Shown here: positions 42,801 to 52,302 of the stretch, one piece after another
How positions within the stretch are numbered: position 1 is the first letter of the stretch
Layout of the letters: every line of letters starts with the position of its first letter
Origin: Planococcus wigleyi
GTDB lineage: Bacteria > Bacillota > Bacilli > Bacillales_A > Planococcaceae
Length of the DNA: 64,000 bases
NCBI RefSeq assembly: GCF_014836985.1
Contig: NZ_JACSPU010000005.1
Span: forward strand, 248,001-312,000
Reading direction: 5' to 3'
Program-made: the position numbers and the translations under genes
Notes under the pieces: generated by a model
What the model was told of the DNA's origin: nothing
The model's input: the letters and a program-made list of their open reading frames with translations, nothing else
Database searches by the model: none

Positions 42801-43370
42801 TTATTCTTCCAACAGCTCAATTAAACGGATCACTTCTTCATCTTCTCCGGTCTCAATCTCCACCAGTTCCTTGTTCTCGATGATGTCGTTGTAGAAATCC
42901 TCCCCTGCAGGATACTCACCATCCCAGCGCAATGGCACATTGTACAGATTGATCGTGCCATCCCCGTTTCCGCTATACGTCACAGACCCGTCCACTAGGC
43001 GCGAGCCTGCCAGTTGGATAACCGCTTCCGGATAAGCGGCACTCGTGTCATCGTCGGGATTGAGCGGTGTGCCTTCAGGGATTTGCTGGACGTACAGCCC
43101 GTCTATCTCCTGATTCGGACCGAGCTGCAGCCACACTCTGGCGTATTCAATCTGTTCGCTGGAATACTCGGATAAGGCATCTTCACCTGAGTCAGTTGCC
43201 ACCGTAGAATCCTCCTCTCCTGCTCCTTCTTTTCCGCCTTCTTCCAATGCTGTTTCCTCCGGCTCGCCTCTGGCTTTTGAAGCGTCCATGATCGGCGCAT
43301 CCTCTTCACCGCAGCCCGCCAACAGCAATAGCGCTGCGCTCACACAAAAGAATTTTCCCACTCTTTTCAT
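42801..43370 (-). CDS. Lipoprotein of unknown function
   Basis: 189 aa from ATG 43370 (MKRVGKFFC, behind GGAGAGGTGGGACC). Lipobox LLLLAGC puts the lipidated Cys near residue 20. An acidic, Gly/Ser-rich linker of about 50 residues is followed by a globular part (EQIEYARVWLQLGPNQEIDG, LYVQQIPEGTPLNPDDD, GSRLVDGSVTYSGNGDGTIN). I do not recognise a named family with certainty; similar lipoproteins are seen in staphylococci and other Firmicutes. Its function cannot be stated. Confidence 0.8.
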   Translation of the reverse strand: MKRVGKFFCVSAALLLLAGCGEEDAPIMDASKARGEPEETALEEGGKEGAGEEDSTVATDSGEDALSEYSSEQIEYARVWLQLGPNQEIDGLYVQQIPEGTPLNPDDDTSAAYPEAVIQLAGSRLVDGSVTYSGNGDGTINLYNVPLRWDGEYPAGEDFYNDIIENKELVEIETGEDEEVIRLIELLEE

Positions 43371-43464
43371 CGGTCCCACCTCTCCTTTTTTCTGAAATCC
43401 TTAGTTAGCAGTACATTCGATAGTTAAAGATCATTTTCCTGCCGAAAAAATTTCGATAGCAGCT

Positions 43465-43505
43465 AAAAATCCCTATTAAGCAGATTAACTGCTTAAAAGG
43501 GATTT
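43465..43505 (-). terminator. Terminator of the hydantoinase operon
   Basis: Stem AAATCCCT.TTAAGCAG / CTGCTTAA.AGGGATTT, 10 bases after the NCS1 permease stop. Confidence 0.8.
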
Positions 43506-43515
43506 ACTTTTATAC

Positions 43516-44868
43516 TTATACTGTCTTCGTATCTTCTTGCAGTCTAGCTTCTGTGTGTTCTTCAACCGGTGCTGTAAAATGATCCGGTTTGATGACAGCC
43601 TTGGCTTTCATGACTGCGAAGTAAACGATTCCGGACACAATCAAAGATTGTACTGCTGGGATTCCAAAGGTGTTGACATATTGAGTGAAATAGCCGACCA
43701 ACACACCGACGACAAGGGCGATGGTAGCCATCCAGTTCCATCCTTTGTTGTCAGCCCATTGCTGCTTGCGGATAAAGAAGAAGTCAGCCATCATGACACC
43801 TGCAATTGCTGGATAGATTAAGGCAGTCATGTACAGGAAGTCCATGAAGTAATCCAGAATTCCAGCAAGCGCAATGACGATGGCGATTAATGTTCCGATC
43901 AAGGTCAAGATGGCACGACCTTTATTCGAATTGACGTTGAAGATATTGGCCATAGCCAACCCCATACTGTAGTTATTGACGAGCTGGCTAGTCCAGGTTG
44001 CAAACCAGAGAATCAGGAATCCCCATACCGGAAATCCAAGGTTCATCATGACATTGACGATGTCTGCATCGCCGACGCCGACTGACATGATTGCCCCTAC
44101 ATAAAACAAGGGGAATCCGACAGCAATGATGCCCAGAGGAATAAGAACATTGTCTTTTACTTTCGGTTTTGCATAGCGAGTATAATCAGATGCAATCACC
44201 CACTGGGAGACATTGATACCGATAACCAAGCTTAAGGCAGCCAGAAACGTCATGGAAGGTTCAGGTCTCCATGCCATAATCGTGCTCCAACCTGTATTTT
44301 GAAGTGCGTAGAAAATACCGCCTATAATCAGAAGTAATCCTGCAGGCACAGCAATATAGTCAGTCCATTTCATTGAACCATACCCAATGATCGACGGGAT
44401 AGCGAACAGTAAACCAACAACGATAGTAACGAGAGCCCATGGAACAAATTCATTCTCGTAATCGATGCCAAGCATCGCTGATATCGCATTTCCTGCAACT
44501 GCTGTTTGCAAAGCCCACCAACCGAGTGACACGATGAAAATCGTTAAACCGACGATAAAGCGGGCTTGTGCCGCTCCAAAGCTCGAGCGGGCAATTACGG
44601 AAGATGACCGGCCTGTTTTGGCGCCGATATAACCGGCGATGGCATTACCAATCCACTGAACAATAAACAAGGAAACCAAAAGAATCCAGAAAATTTCCGA
44701 CATGCCGAAAGATCCCGCAAGTGTTGCACCAACCATTAAAACAGGAATCGTGAATTCAAGTCCTCCGAAAATCATGGCTGGTGTCAGCCAGTGCTGCCGT
44801 TTATTTGCTGGAATCGCCGCTAAAGCCTCATCCTGCCCTACTGCATTCTTAATCCCTTTATCCTCCAT
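43516..44868 (-). CDS. NCS1-family nucleobase/hydantoin permease (CodB-like)
   Basis: 450 aa, about 12 transmembrane segments. Residues PANKRQHWLTPAMIFGGLEF at the N-terminus and INVSQWVIASDYTRYAKPKV in the middle are typical of CodB-type members of the NCS1 family. Imports cytosine, allantoin, hydantoin or similar. As last gene of an operon with hydantoinase-like hyuA/hyuB it is likely to import their substrate. A Lys/Glu-rich cytoplasmic tail ends the protein. Confidence 0.9.
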   Translation of the reverse strand: MEDKGIKNAVGQDEALAAIPANKRQHWLTPAMIFGGLEFTIPVLMVGATLAGSFGMSEIFWILLVSLFIVQWIGNAIAGYIGAKTGRSSSVIARSSFGAAQARFIVGLTIFIVSLGWWALQTAVAGNAISAMLGIDYENEFVPWALVTIVVGLLFAIPSIIGYGSMKWTDYIAVPAGLLLIIGGIFYALQNTGWSTIMAWRPEPSMTFLAALSLVIGINVSQWVIASDYTRYAKPKVKDNVLIPLGIIAVGFPLFYVGAIMSVGVGDADIVNVMMNLGFPVWGFLILWFATWTSQLVNNYSMGLAMANIFNVNSNKGRAILTLIGTLIAIVIALAGILDYFMDFLYMTALIYPAIAGVMMADFFFIRKQQWADNKGWNWMATIALVVGVLVGYFTQYVNTFGIPAVQSLIVSGIVYFAVMKAKAVIKPDHFTAPVEEHTEARLQEDTKTV

Positions 44869-44904
44869 TGCTCATTCCCCCTTTTAGATATGAAGCTTTC
44901 TCTG

Positions 44905-45234
44905 TCAGCCCACCATTACAAAAACCAATTCACACTCTTCCTCGCCGTCATTCACCGCAATATGTTCTTCACCTTTTGGAATGAATGTCGCCTGCCCTGC
45001 TGAAACGCGATATTGCTGACCATCGATTTCCGTCAACAAAGAACCTTTTACAATAACCGAGTATTCATTTTCAGCATGCTTAGAAAAACCAGATAAAGGA
45101 ACCGTTTCACCAGGATAGATGATGACATGCCCCACCTGCACTGTTCCATCTTTTGGCTGTTCTTTAAAGATTGTATGCATCGAATATGCTTCATTGCCTT
45201 CTTGTGCCAAATCTTTGATGTTCAAAATGTCCAT
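44905..45234 (-). CDS. Small cupin-domain protein
   Basis: 109 aa, single cupin fold. Typical motif 1 elements are weak (PGETVPLSGFSKHAENEYSV), with His/Glu retained, and motif 2 (AGQATFIPKGEEHIAVNDGE) is clear. May be a small isomerase or a ligand-binding protein acting on the hydantoinase substrate or product. It begins two bases after hyuB and precedes the permease gene. Confidence 0.8.
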   Translation of the reverse strand: MDILNIKDLAQEGNEAYSMHTIFKEQPKDGTVQVGHVIIYPGETVPLSGFSKHAENEYSVIVKGSLLTEIDGQQYRVSAGQATFIPKGEEHIAVNDGEEECELVFVMVG

Positions 45235-45236
45235 GT

Positions 45237-46973
45237 CTACACTCCTCTTCCCATTAGTCCCTCAACTTTGAAGGTTTCTTCGTTAACTAACACCCCATAA
45301 ATTTCTTTCGCCTGTTCGATGCTGATATAACCGTTTCTTACATCTTTCGCCACCTGCTCATGAGGACGCTTTAAAGGATCTCCATAACCGCCGCCAGTAG
45401 CCGTCATCAATCTGACAACATCCCCTTTATTAAGTGGGTAACGGGGATAGATGCCAAAAGGTCCATCTGTTTCTCCTGTAGTTTTTTCAATAACAAATTC
45501 ATTCGGTGATCCTTCATCTCCACCATTCAATCCCCACGGGAAGAATTTATTGCGTCCGAAGGTAGCCGATACAAATTGCTTGTCTGTCATTGCACGATAC
45601 GTACGGGTAACTCCTGCCCCGCCGATGAATTCACCAGATCCTGCTCCATCTGTGCGCAAGCTGTATTCGTCGATCATCACACCATAGCGGGTTTCAGCCA
45701 CTTCGACTGGTACGTTATATGTTTCTCCATCACCGATACAAAATTGCCCACGCGCGCCATCCTGTCCTTTCGCTGCTCCCCATCCGCCTGCCGATGGTTC
45801 TACAATCAAGAATGGTTCTTCCGTTTCATGATGATTACCGGATAATGTTACAGCACAGACAGACAAGAGCTGCCCTGCAGATAGGCGCTCCGGAAGAGAT
45901 GGTGCCAGAGCCTGCCACACAAGATCGGCTCCTCCCTGCATGCTTTCCCAATAGATGGAGACTGGAGCAGGACGTTCCGCAGCCAGTATGGATTTTCGGT
46001 CGGTTATGATTTCCAAAGGACGGAAGACTCCGTCATTGACATCCTGCGATGGATTGGTTGCCGCCAGAAAAATTGTGCGCACTGCTGATACGAGTCCGGT
46101 ATAAGTACAGTTCACCGGACCTGGCACCTGAGGATGGCTGCCTCGGAAATCACAGATGAACTTGTCATCGGTAATCGTTACTTTTACTTTGATCGGAAAA
46201 GGGCCGTTGCCGAATCCATCATCATCAACATAATCTTCTGCATAGAATTCACCTTTCGGCAATTTCGCCAACTCTTTTCGGGCCAATTGTTCGCCATGAT
46301 CCAAATGGTGGTCAATAGAGGTCTGTACGACTTCTACACCATTTTTCAAGCAGAGCTCTTTAACGCGTTTTTCGCCTGTCCGAAGTGCCGCAACCTGTGC
46401 CCATAAATCACCAATCGACAAATCAGGGAAACGGATATTCGATTTGATGATATCGAGTACTGCTTCATTGAGCTGCCCTTCATTGAATAATTTCACACAT
46501 GGGAATTGCAGGCCTTCCTGATAGATTTCTGTCGCATCGTTACTGAAAGAGCCAGGATCTTTGCCTCCGACATCCGTCCAATGCGCTTTGTTGGCCGAGA
46601 ATGCAACGATCTTTCCTTCATGAAAAATCGGCAGGACCAGTCCAACATCAGATAAATGAGATCCACCACCAACATAAGAGTCATTAATGATAATAATATC
46701 GCCTTCTTTTAATCCCTCTTCGCCGAATTTATTGATCGTTTCTTTAACCATAAACGTCAGCATACCGATAAAACCTGTCACACCATTTCCTTGTGTCAGC
46801 AATTGGCCCTTAGCATCTGTCAGGCCGCTCGCATAATCAAGCACCTCATAGATGATCGGACTCATCGAGGTCCGCGCCAAGGCATGGAACATTTCATCCC
46901 CTATAGCGATTAATGAGTCTTTGACGATTTCGATAGTAAACGGATCAACTTTCACATTTTTGATTGAAGTCAT
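45237..46973 (-). CDS. hyuB: Hydantoinase B/oxoprolinase family protein
   Basis: 578 aa from ATG 46973 (GGAGGTGCAGTAAG upstream); the frame opens 12 codons earlier within hyuA. Typical HyuB features: DPFTIEIVKDSLIAIGDEM, GDIIIINDSYVGGGSHLSD, HEGKIVAFSANKAHWTDVGG, GSFSNDATEIYQEGLQ and a Gly-rich end (GGAGVTRTYRAM, TGGGYGDPLKRPHEQV). With HyuA it forms an ATP-dependent amidohydrolase such as N-methylhydantoinase or 5-oxoprolinase. One base separates it from hyuA. The substrate is unknown. Confidence 0.9.
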   Translation of the reverse strand: MTSIKNVKVDPFTIEIVKDSLIAIGDEMFHALARTSMSPIIYEVLDYASGLTDAKGQLLTQGNGVTGFIGMLTFMVKETINKFGEEGLKEGDIIIINDSYVGGGSHLSDVGLVLPIFHEGKIVAFSANKAHWTDVGGKDPGSFSNDATEIYQEGLQFPCVKLFNEGQLNEAVLDIIKSNIRFPDLSIGDLWAQVAALRTGEKRVKELCLKNGVEVVQTSIDHHLDHGEQLARKELAKLPKGEFYAEDYVDDDGFGNGPFPIKVKVTITDDKFICDFRGSHPQVPGPVNCTYTGLVSAVRTIFLAATNPSQDVNDGVFRPLEIITDRKSILAAERPAPVSIYWESMQGGADLVWQALAPSLPERLSAGQLLSVCAVTLSGNHHETEEPFLIVEPSAGGWGAAKGQDGARGQFCIGDGETYNVPVEVAETRYGVMIDEYSLRTDGAGSGEFIGGAGVTRTYRAMTDKQFVSATFGRNKFFPWGLNGGDEGSPNEFVIEKTTGETDGPFGIYPRYPLNKGDVVRLMTATGGGYGDPLKRPHEQVAKDVRNGYISIEQAKEIYGVLVNEETFKVEGLMGRGV

Positions 46974-46974
46974 C

Positions 46975-49020
46975 TTACTGCACCTCCGTCTCGATAAGTA
47001 AGTTTCCATAAGTGTCCACTGTCAATGTCTGTCCTTCATAGAAAACGGTCGTCGCGGTCGGCTCTTCGATGATGGCAGGGCCTTCAACGGACATTCCCGC
47101 TTCGAGCAAATCGCGGTGGTAGACTGGTGTTTGAATCCAGCCGCCATCTTCATAAAAAACCTGTCGTGTTTCTTTTAAAGCTGACTCTAATTCTCTGCCG
47201 GTCGACTCCAATTTTTGCAGCTCAGGCTTTTGAACATTCCCGAAGGCGGTCAAATGCAGGTTGACGATTTCTGTTTGCGCTTCGACTAACTTGAAGGTGA
47301 AGCTCTGCTCGTGCATATCATGGAAGAGAGCAATCAACTCTTCAACAGATTGCTTAGTGATTTCTCCACCTGCAAGCGGCACTTTCACGGTATGCTCCTG
47401 GCCTGCGTAACGCATATCGACAAAGCGGTTAAAGATGATTTCTTCCTCTTTGACGTTTTCTTCAGCGTATTGATTTCTCGCCTGATTTTCGAGTTTATTC
47501 CATTCATTATTCAGTTCTGTCAAATCCACGTCCTGAAGGCGATTAATATAGGTTTGGATGTAGTCGTGCCGCAAATCGGTCATCAACATGCCCCATGCAG
47601 AGAAAACGGATGAAGCGACCGGAACGATGACTTTTTTGACACCCAGATCACGCGCCAAAGCGGGTGCGTGCATCGAGCCGCCTCCACCGAATGCTACAAG
47701 TGAGAAATCACGCGGATCGTAGCCTTTTCGAACCGATATCAGTTTCAGCGCATTCAGCATATTGGCATTGGCGATTCGGATGATGCCAAGAGCCCCTTCT
47801 TCTGCGTCCAATCCATAGACTTTCGATACTTTTTCTTCGATGGCGGACTTCACCGAGGCTAAATCGACTTTGTAATCGAAGTTCTCAGGTGACAGGCGCC
47901 CTGTCAAAAGATTCGCATCTGTCGTTGTTGGTTCTGTGCCGCCTTGTCCGTATGCGACCGGACCCGGTACAGCTCCAGCTGAATGCGGGCCAACTTTCAA
48001 TGAACCGCCCTCATCAATCCAGGCAATTGAACCTCCACCATTGCCGATTTCAACGATATCAACAACCGGCGCTTTGATTGGATATCCTGCATTGAGATCG
48101 TCTTTTTCGATATAATAATCAGTCGAAACTTTCACTTCTCCATTGCTGATCAATGAACATTTCGCTGTCGTTCCTCCAATATCAAAAGCGATGACATTTT
48201 TCTCCCCAATGATTTCCCCAAGATAAGCTGCTCCATAGATTCCGGCAACCGGTCCCGATTCCACCATATTGATCGGAGTTTTTTTGGCCTGCTCAAAGGT
48301 AGTTGTTCCGCCATTGGACTGCATAATGTAATTGAAGCTATCAGCTTCGTTTTCCGAAAGCTTTGTGCTGAGTTTATCAATATAAGTAGAGGCGATTGGC
48401 TGGACATACGAGTTAAGGACCGTTGTATTCGTCCGTTCATATTCACGCCATTCCTTGGTCACTTCGTGTGAAGCCGTAACGGCGATTTCCGGCCACAATT
48501 CCTGTATCAGTTGGATGGTCTCCAGTTCGTGTAGCGGATTCTTATAAGCATGGAGATAGGAAACAGCAATCGCCTCAACCTGTTCTTTTTTGAAATAAGC
48601 AATGAGCTCTTTAATTTTTTCTTTATTTAGAGGAGTGACGATTTCACCTTTTTGGTTCAGGCGTTCTTCCACTTCCTGCCGCAGATAACGCTCAACGAAG
48701 GGTACTGGTTTTTTGTACCGGACATTAAATAGATCCGGTCGATTCCCCCTGGCGATTTCCAGGACATCACGGAATCCTTGCGTGGTGATCAACCCCGTTT
48801 TCACACCTTTTCTTTCTGTTAGCGCATTGATGATTACCGTCGTTCCGTGGATAAATGTTTCAATGTCTTTTTGATCGATTCCACTTTTCTCGATAACATC
48901 AACCACGCCTTGCTCGAAATTCGGCGGTGTCGTATGGCTTTTGGCCACCCCTACTTTGCCATTTTTATCTACGTATACCAAATCAGTAAAAGTTCCTCCA
49001 ATATCAGTAGCAATTCTCAT
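46975..49020 (-). CDS. hyuA: Hydantoinase A/oxoprolinase family protein
   Basis: 681 aa from ATG 49020 (the frame opens with a TTG just before). ASKHA-type ATP-binding motifs: IATDIGGTFTDLVY at the N-terminus and VIAFDIGGTTAKCSLISNGE in the middle; FIHGTTVIINALTERKGVKT, NGGTTTFEQAKKTPINMVES and SLVAFGGGGSMHAPALARDL are family signatures. Subunit partner of HyuB; together they couple ATP hydrolysis to opening of an imide or lactam ring. Second gene of the XRE-cupin/hyuA/hyuB/cupin/permease operon. Confidence 0.92.
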   Translation of the reverse strand: MRIATDIGGTFTDLVYVDKNGKVGVAKSHTTPPNFEQGVVDVIEKSGIDQKDIETFIHGTTVIINALTERKGVKTGLITTQGFRDVLEIARGNRPDLFNVRYKKPVPFVERYLRQEVEERLNQKGEIVTPLNKEKIKELIAYFKKEQVEAIAVSYLHAYKNPLHELETIQLIQELWPEIAVTASHEVTKEWREYERTNTTVLNSYVQPIASTYIDKLSTKLSENEADSFNYIMQSNGGTTTFEQAKKTPINMVESGPVAGIYGAAYLGEIIGEKNVIAFDIGGTTAKCSLISNGEVKVSTDYYIEKDDLNAGYPIKAPVVDIVEIGNGGGSIAWIDEGGSLKVGPHSAGAVPGPVAYGQGGTEPTTTDANLLTGRLSPENFDYKVDLASVKSAIEEKVSKVYGLDAEEGALGIIRIANANMLNALKLISVRKGYDPRDFSLVAFGGGGSMHAPALARDLGVKKVIVPVASSVFSAWGMLMTDLRHDYIQTYINRLQDVDLTELNNEWNKLENQARNQYAEENVKEEEIIFNRFVDMRYAGQEHTVKVPLAGGEITKQSVEELIALFHDMHEQSFTFKLVEAQTEIVNLHLTAFGNVQKPELQKLESTGRELESALKETRQVFYEDGGWIQTPVYHRDLLEAGMSVEGPAIIEEPTATTVFYEGQTLTVDTYGNLLIETEVQ

Positions 49021-49046
49021 CAACGATCAGCCTTCTTTCCTTTGAT

Positions 49047-49589
49047 TTAAAATAACACCGGCGTCAGTACACAAAGAATAAGGGTTTCCTCGTTCAATGG
49101 ATTTTCCCATGAATGAGGTACTTCAGATGGATAATGGATTGAATCACCTTCTCTTACGAAATACTCTTTTCCGTCCACTTTGAACAATGCTGCACCTTTT
49201 AACACGTAGTAAAATTCTTCACCCGGATGGCTGGATGACTGACTTTGTTCTTGTTTAGGCGCCAACCTGACCAATAAAGGCTCCAGTGAGCGCCCATTGA
49301 ATTCTCCATTTAAACGTGTATACGTGGTAGGTGAACCTTCAAGTTGAAATGGTTTACGATCCTTTCTCTGCAACATGTAATTATGATTAGTATCTGTGTC
49401 AAAGAAAAATGTGATAGGGACGTTGAAAGCATCCGCAATTTTTTTCAATGAGGTAATGGCGAGAGAAGAAGACCCTCTTTCAATCTGAGATAAAAAACTG
49501 ACTGATAGCTCCGTCTTTTCACTTAAATCTTTTAACGTTAATCCTTGATCAATCCGCAAGGTCTTAATTTTTTGATAGATTCCGTCCAT
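49047..49589 (-). CDS. XRE-family HTH regulator with C-terminal cupin domain
   Basis: 180 aa. Residues 5-60 form the Xre helix-turn-helix (KIKTLRIDQGLTLKDLSEKT, ELSVSFLSQIERGSSSLAIT); residues about 100-175 a cupin (SSSHPGEEFYYVLKGAALFK, VREGDSIHYPSEVPHSWENP). The cupin probably binds the operon's substrate or product. First gene upstream of hyuA with 26 bp between, so it most likely controls the hydantoinase operon. RBS AAAAGGAGATTTTTAAATT. Confidence 0.9.
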   Translation of the reverse strand: MDGIYQKIKTLRIDQGLTLKDLSEKTELSVSFLSQIERGSSSLAITSLKKIADAFNVPITFFFDTDTNHNYMLQRKDRKPFQLEGSPTTYTRLNGEFNGRSLEPLLVRLAPKQEQSQSSSHPGEEFYYVLKGAALFKVDGKEYFVREGDSIHYPSEVPHSWENPLNEETLILCVLTPVLF

Positions 49590-49898
49590 AATTTAAAAAT
49601 CTCCTTTTCATTAATACAGTGCGACAGTAAAAAATATAGTTTAAGTAAACTTTTTCTTATGATAGCATAATCCTTTACTAATTTGTAGAATATTTTTTAA
49701 ATTTAGAATATTTATTTTTAATAAGTCTGAGCGTGATAGTACTCAGGCTTAATTTCTTATTTATTCAAACCCCGGTCTGAGCCAAACAATCAAGATTCCA
49801 GATACTACTGAAAGTGATTCTCTTCTCATACATTCTTGAAAGCTCCATGCAATGTACTGTTTTACTTCCCATAAAGAACTTCGGTATACAATAGAAAA

Positions 49899-49969
49899 AC
49901 CCATATGGACCGTTCCTCCACCGTCAGATTAATATCCGACAATTTCAGTGCAGTCCACATGGGCTCTTC
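49899..49969 (-). terminator. Two-stem terminator-like structure, probable end of the galactosidase operon
   Basis: On the minus strand, CCCATGTGGAC pairs with GTCCATATGGG (one G-U), and an inner stem GTCGGAT/ATCTGAC lies between; the outer stem ends in TTTTTC. The length and inner stem are more than a plain terminator needs. Confidence 0.5.
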
Positions 49970-50077
49970 GTCTATTCACTTGTCTTCTATTGTTCTCTAT
50001 AAATTGAAATAAAGAAGTAGCAGTTCATCGGCGCTTCCTACTCTACATTTACACTTACCATCCTATTAACCAGTAGG

Positions 50078-50206
50078 ATATGGAGCAAACCAGCGGAGAC
50101 TCCCGCGGGCAAGCGAAGTGCCGAAATCCACTCGGGCGTATAGCCCGAGTTAGTTCGGTGCAAGCCCGTAGGAAAGCGGAGCTGGTTTGCGGAATATCTA
50201 TTAAAA
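50078..50206. repeat. GC-rich hairpin repeat (related to the AAGTTGAACTA family core)
   Basis: Ends GATATGGAGCAAACCAGC and GCTGGTTTGCGGAATATC are inverted and match the inner arms of the repeats at 11714 and 56411. The middle has another inverted pair (ACTCGGGC/GCCCGAGT). The outer AAGTTGAACTA arms are missing. Confidence 0.65.
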
Positions 50207-50241
50207 ACATTCATCGCTTATAATTAATTCACTTATCTTAC

Positions 50242-52272
50242 TTACACCTTCGCCAAAATCAAGACACCTTTTTCTTTCAAGACCAGATTGCCGCTTACTT
50301 GTTCATCCGTAAGCACTTCTCTGTACTCGTTGTCTTTCAATTCGATCGTTGCTTCTTCGTTGTTGTGGTTCAACACGAACAAATACGTTTGGCCGTCTTT
50401 CACGCGTTCCGTGGTTTCGACGCCTTCCGGTACAGCAAGCAATGGCTCGACGCCCGCTTCATCACATACCGTCTTGAGGAAGTCGACGAGGAATTCCGCG
50501 TCCGGGCTCGACGCCACATACCACGCTTTCCCTTTGCCGAATTTATTGACGGTGAGGACCGGCATGCCTTTGTAGAAGTCAGAACCGTATTCCGCGACCG
50601 CTTCTGCGCCTTCTGTATGAATCAAATCAAACAGTAGGTTGCATGAATACTTGCCGCTCATCTTGCCGTGTACTTCTTTCATGACGATTTGATTGGTTTC
50701 GTCCGGATGCAGCGCATCGATTTCTTCCGCCCAAATGCCGAGCACGTTGCGCAGTTCGCCTGGGTAACCGCCAAGTGTGACGATGTCGGTTTCGTTGACA
50801 ATCCCGCTGAAAAACGTCGTCAGGAAAGTTCCGCCGTTTTCGACAAAGGCCTCAACTTTCGCTGCGTAGCCTTCTTTCACCATATACAGAACCGGTGCGA
50901 TGACGACATCGTATTGGCTCAAGTCTTCTTCGACGCCGATCATGTCGACTTGGACGTTCAATTTGTACAACGCGTCGTAGTATTTATGAACTTCATTGAC
51001 ATAATCAAGCGATACGGAAGGGCCGCTCGACAGTTCCGTCGCCCAGCGGTTTTCCCAGTCGAAGACGATGGCCACTTTGGCATTAACGCGTGCATCGAGC
51101 AAGGTATCGGATAAGCCGTTCAATTCTTTTCCTAATTGGGCGACTTCATTGAACACACGCGTGTTTTCGTGGCCGACGTGTTCGATGACCGCTCCGTGGT
51201 ATTTCTCGCAAGCCCCGACTGAACGGCGCAGCTGGAAATACAGGATGGTGTCTGCGCCGCGGCCGATTGCCTGGTAGCTCCATAAACGCATAACGCCCGG
51301 GCGCTTCAAGGAATTATACGGCTGCCAGTTTTGCTGGCTCGGCGTCTGCTCCATCAGCATGAACGGCTGGCCGTTCTTCAATCCGCGCATCAAATCGTGT
51401 GTCATGGCCGTGTAGCTGACCGGCGTATCAATCGCCGGGTAGTTGTCCCAGGATACGACGTCCATTTCTTTCGCCCACTTGAAATAATCCAGCATCGGGT
51501 AGGTGCCCATCAAGTTGGTGGTGATCGGCGTGTTCGAAATGTGCTTGCGGATCGCGTTGTACTCCAGCTTGTAGCAATCAAGCAAGCTGTCCGATTGGAA
51601 CCTACGGTAATCCAGTGAAATCCCCTGGAAGTCGGAGACGTTGTCTTCGCGTTCTTCGCTCAGCATATTCGGTGCGACGATTTCGTCCCATTCGTAGAAC
51701 GTATGCCCCCAGAATCCGGTGTTCCATGCTTTGTTCAACTTTTCGATCGTGCCGTATTTGTCGCTCAGCCAGCCACGGAACGCGTCCTGGCAATTGTCGC
51801 AATAGCAGTAGCCGCCATATTCATTGGACACATGCCAAATCAAGACAGCCGGGTGGTCTTTATAGCGCTCCGCCAATGTTTCAGCGATTTTCTCGGAATA
51901 CTTGCGGTACGTCGGGCTGTTCGGGCAGGAGTTGTGGCGGCTGCCAAACTTGCGTTTACGGCCGTAGAAATCCACACGCAATACGTCTGGGTATTTCTTC
52001 GCCATCCACGCCGGATGCGCAGCTGTGCTGGTGGCAAGGCATGTGTAGATGCCATTTTCATACAAGCGGTTGATTTTGTCGTCCAGCCAGTCAAAATTAT
52101 AGGTATCTTCATTCGGCTGATTCAATGCCCATGAAAAGACGTTTAACGTCGCTACATCGATCCCAGCCAGCTTGAACATCCGGACATCCTCGTCCCAGAT
52201 TTCTTTTGAATCCCATTGTTCCGGGTTATAGTCCCCGCCATGCCAAATCTTCGGTAATTTATCGTTGATCAT
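50242..52272 (-). CDS. Beta-galactosidase, GH42
   Basis: 676 aa from ATG 52272 (AGAAGGGATGGAATAAA before it). TIM barrel with KIWHGGDYNPEQWD at the start, acid/base Glu151 in WHVSNEYGG, nucleophile Glu in FMLMEQTPSQQNW (about 315), then the trimerisation and C-terminal domains of GH42. Cys116, Cys156, Cys158 and Cys161 form the zinc cluster typical of thermophile-type GH42 enzymes. No signal peptide, so it acts in the cytoplasm on imported galactosides. Last gene of the galactoside locus, 30 bp after the GH35 gene. Confidence 0.93.
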   Translation of the reverse strand: MINDKLPKIWHGGDYNPEQWDSKEIWDEDVRMFKLAGIDVATLNVFSWALNQPNEDTYNFDWLDDKINRLYENGIYTCLATSTAAHPAWMAKKYPDVLRVDFYGRKRKFGSRHNSCPNSPTYRKYSEKIAETLAERYKDHPAVLIWHVSNEYGGYCYCDNCQDAFRGWLSDKYGTIEKLNKAWNTGFWGHTFYEWDEIVAPNMLSEEREDNVSDFQGISLDYRRFQSDSLLDCYKLEYNAIRKHISNTPITTNLMGTYPMLDYFKWAKEMDVVSWDNYPAIDTPVSYTAMTHDLMRGLKNGQPFMLMEQTPSQQNWQPYNSLKRPGVMRLWSYQAIGRGADTILYFQLRRSVGACEKYHGAVIEHVGHENTRVFNEVAQLGKELNGLSDTLLDARVNAKVAIVFDWENRWATELSSGPSVSLDYVNEVHKYYDALYKLNVQVDMIGVEEDLSQYDVVIAPVLYMVKEGYAAKVEAFVENGGTFLTTFFSGIVNETDIVTLGGYPGELRNVLGIWAEEIDALHPDETNQIVMKEVHGKMSGKYSCNLLFDLIHTEGAEAVAEYGSDFYKGMPVLTVNKFGKGKAWYVASSPDAEFLVDFLKTVCDEAGVEPLLAVPEGVETTERVKDGQTYLFVLNHNNEEATIELKDNEYREVLTDEQVSGNLVLKEKGVLILAKV

Positions 52273-52302
52273 TTTATTCCATCCCTTCTGCTTCAATAGT
52301 GT

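Larger units (their letters stand above)
49590..50241. other. 652-bp intergenic region
   Basis: No supported gene. It contains the hyu operon promoter region, a small hairpin (AAGTCTGAG / CTCAGGCTT, about 49721-49748), a larger structured terminator-like element (49899-49969) and a GC-rich hairpin repeat (50078-50206). Confidence 0.55.
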
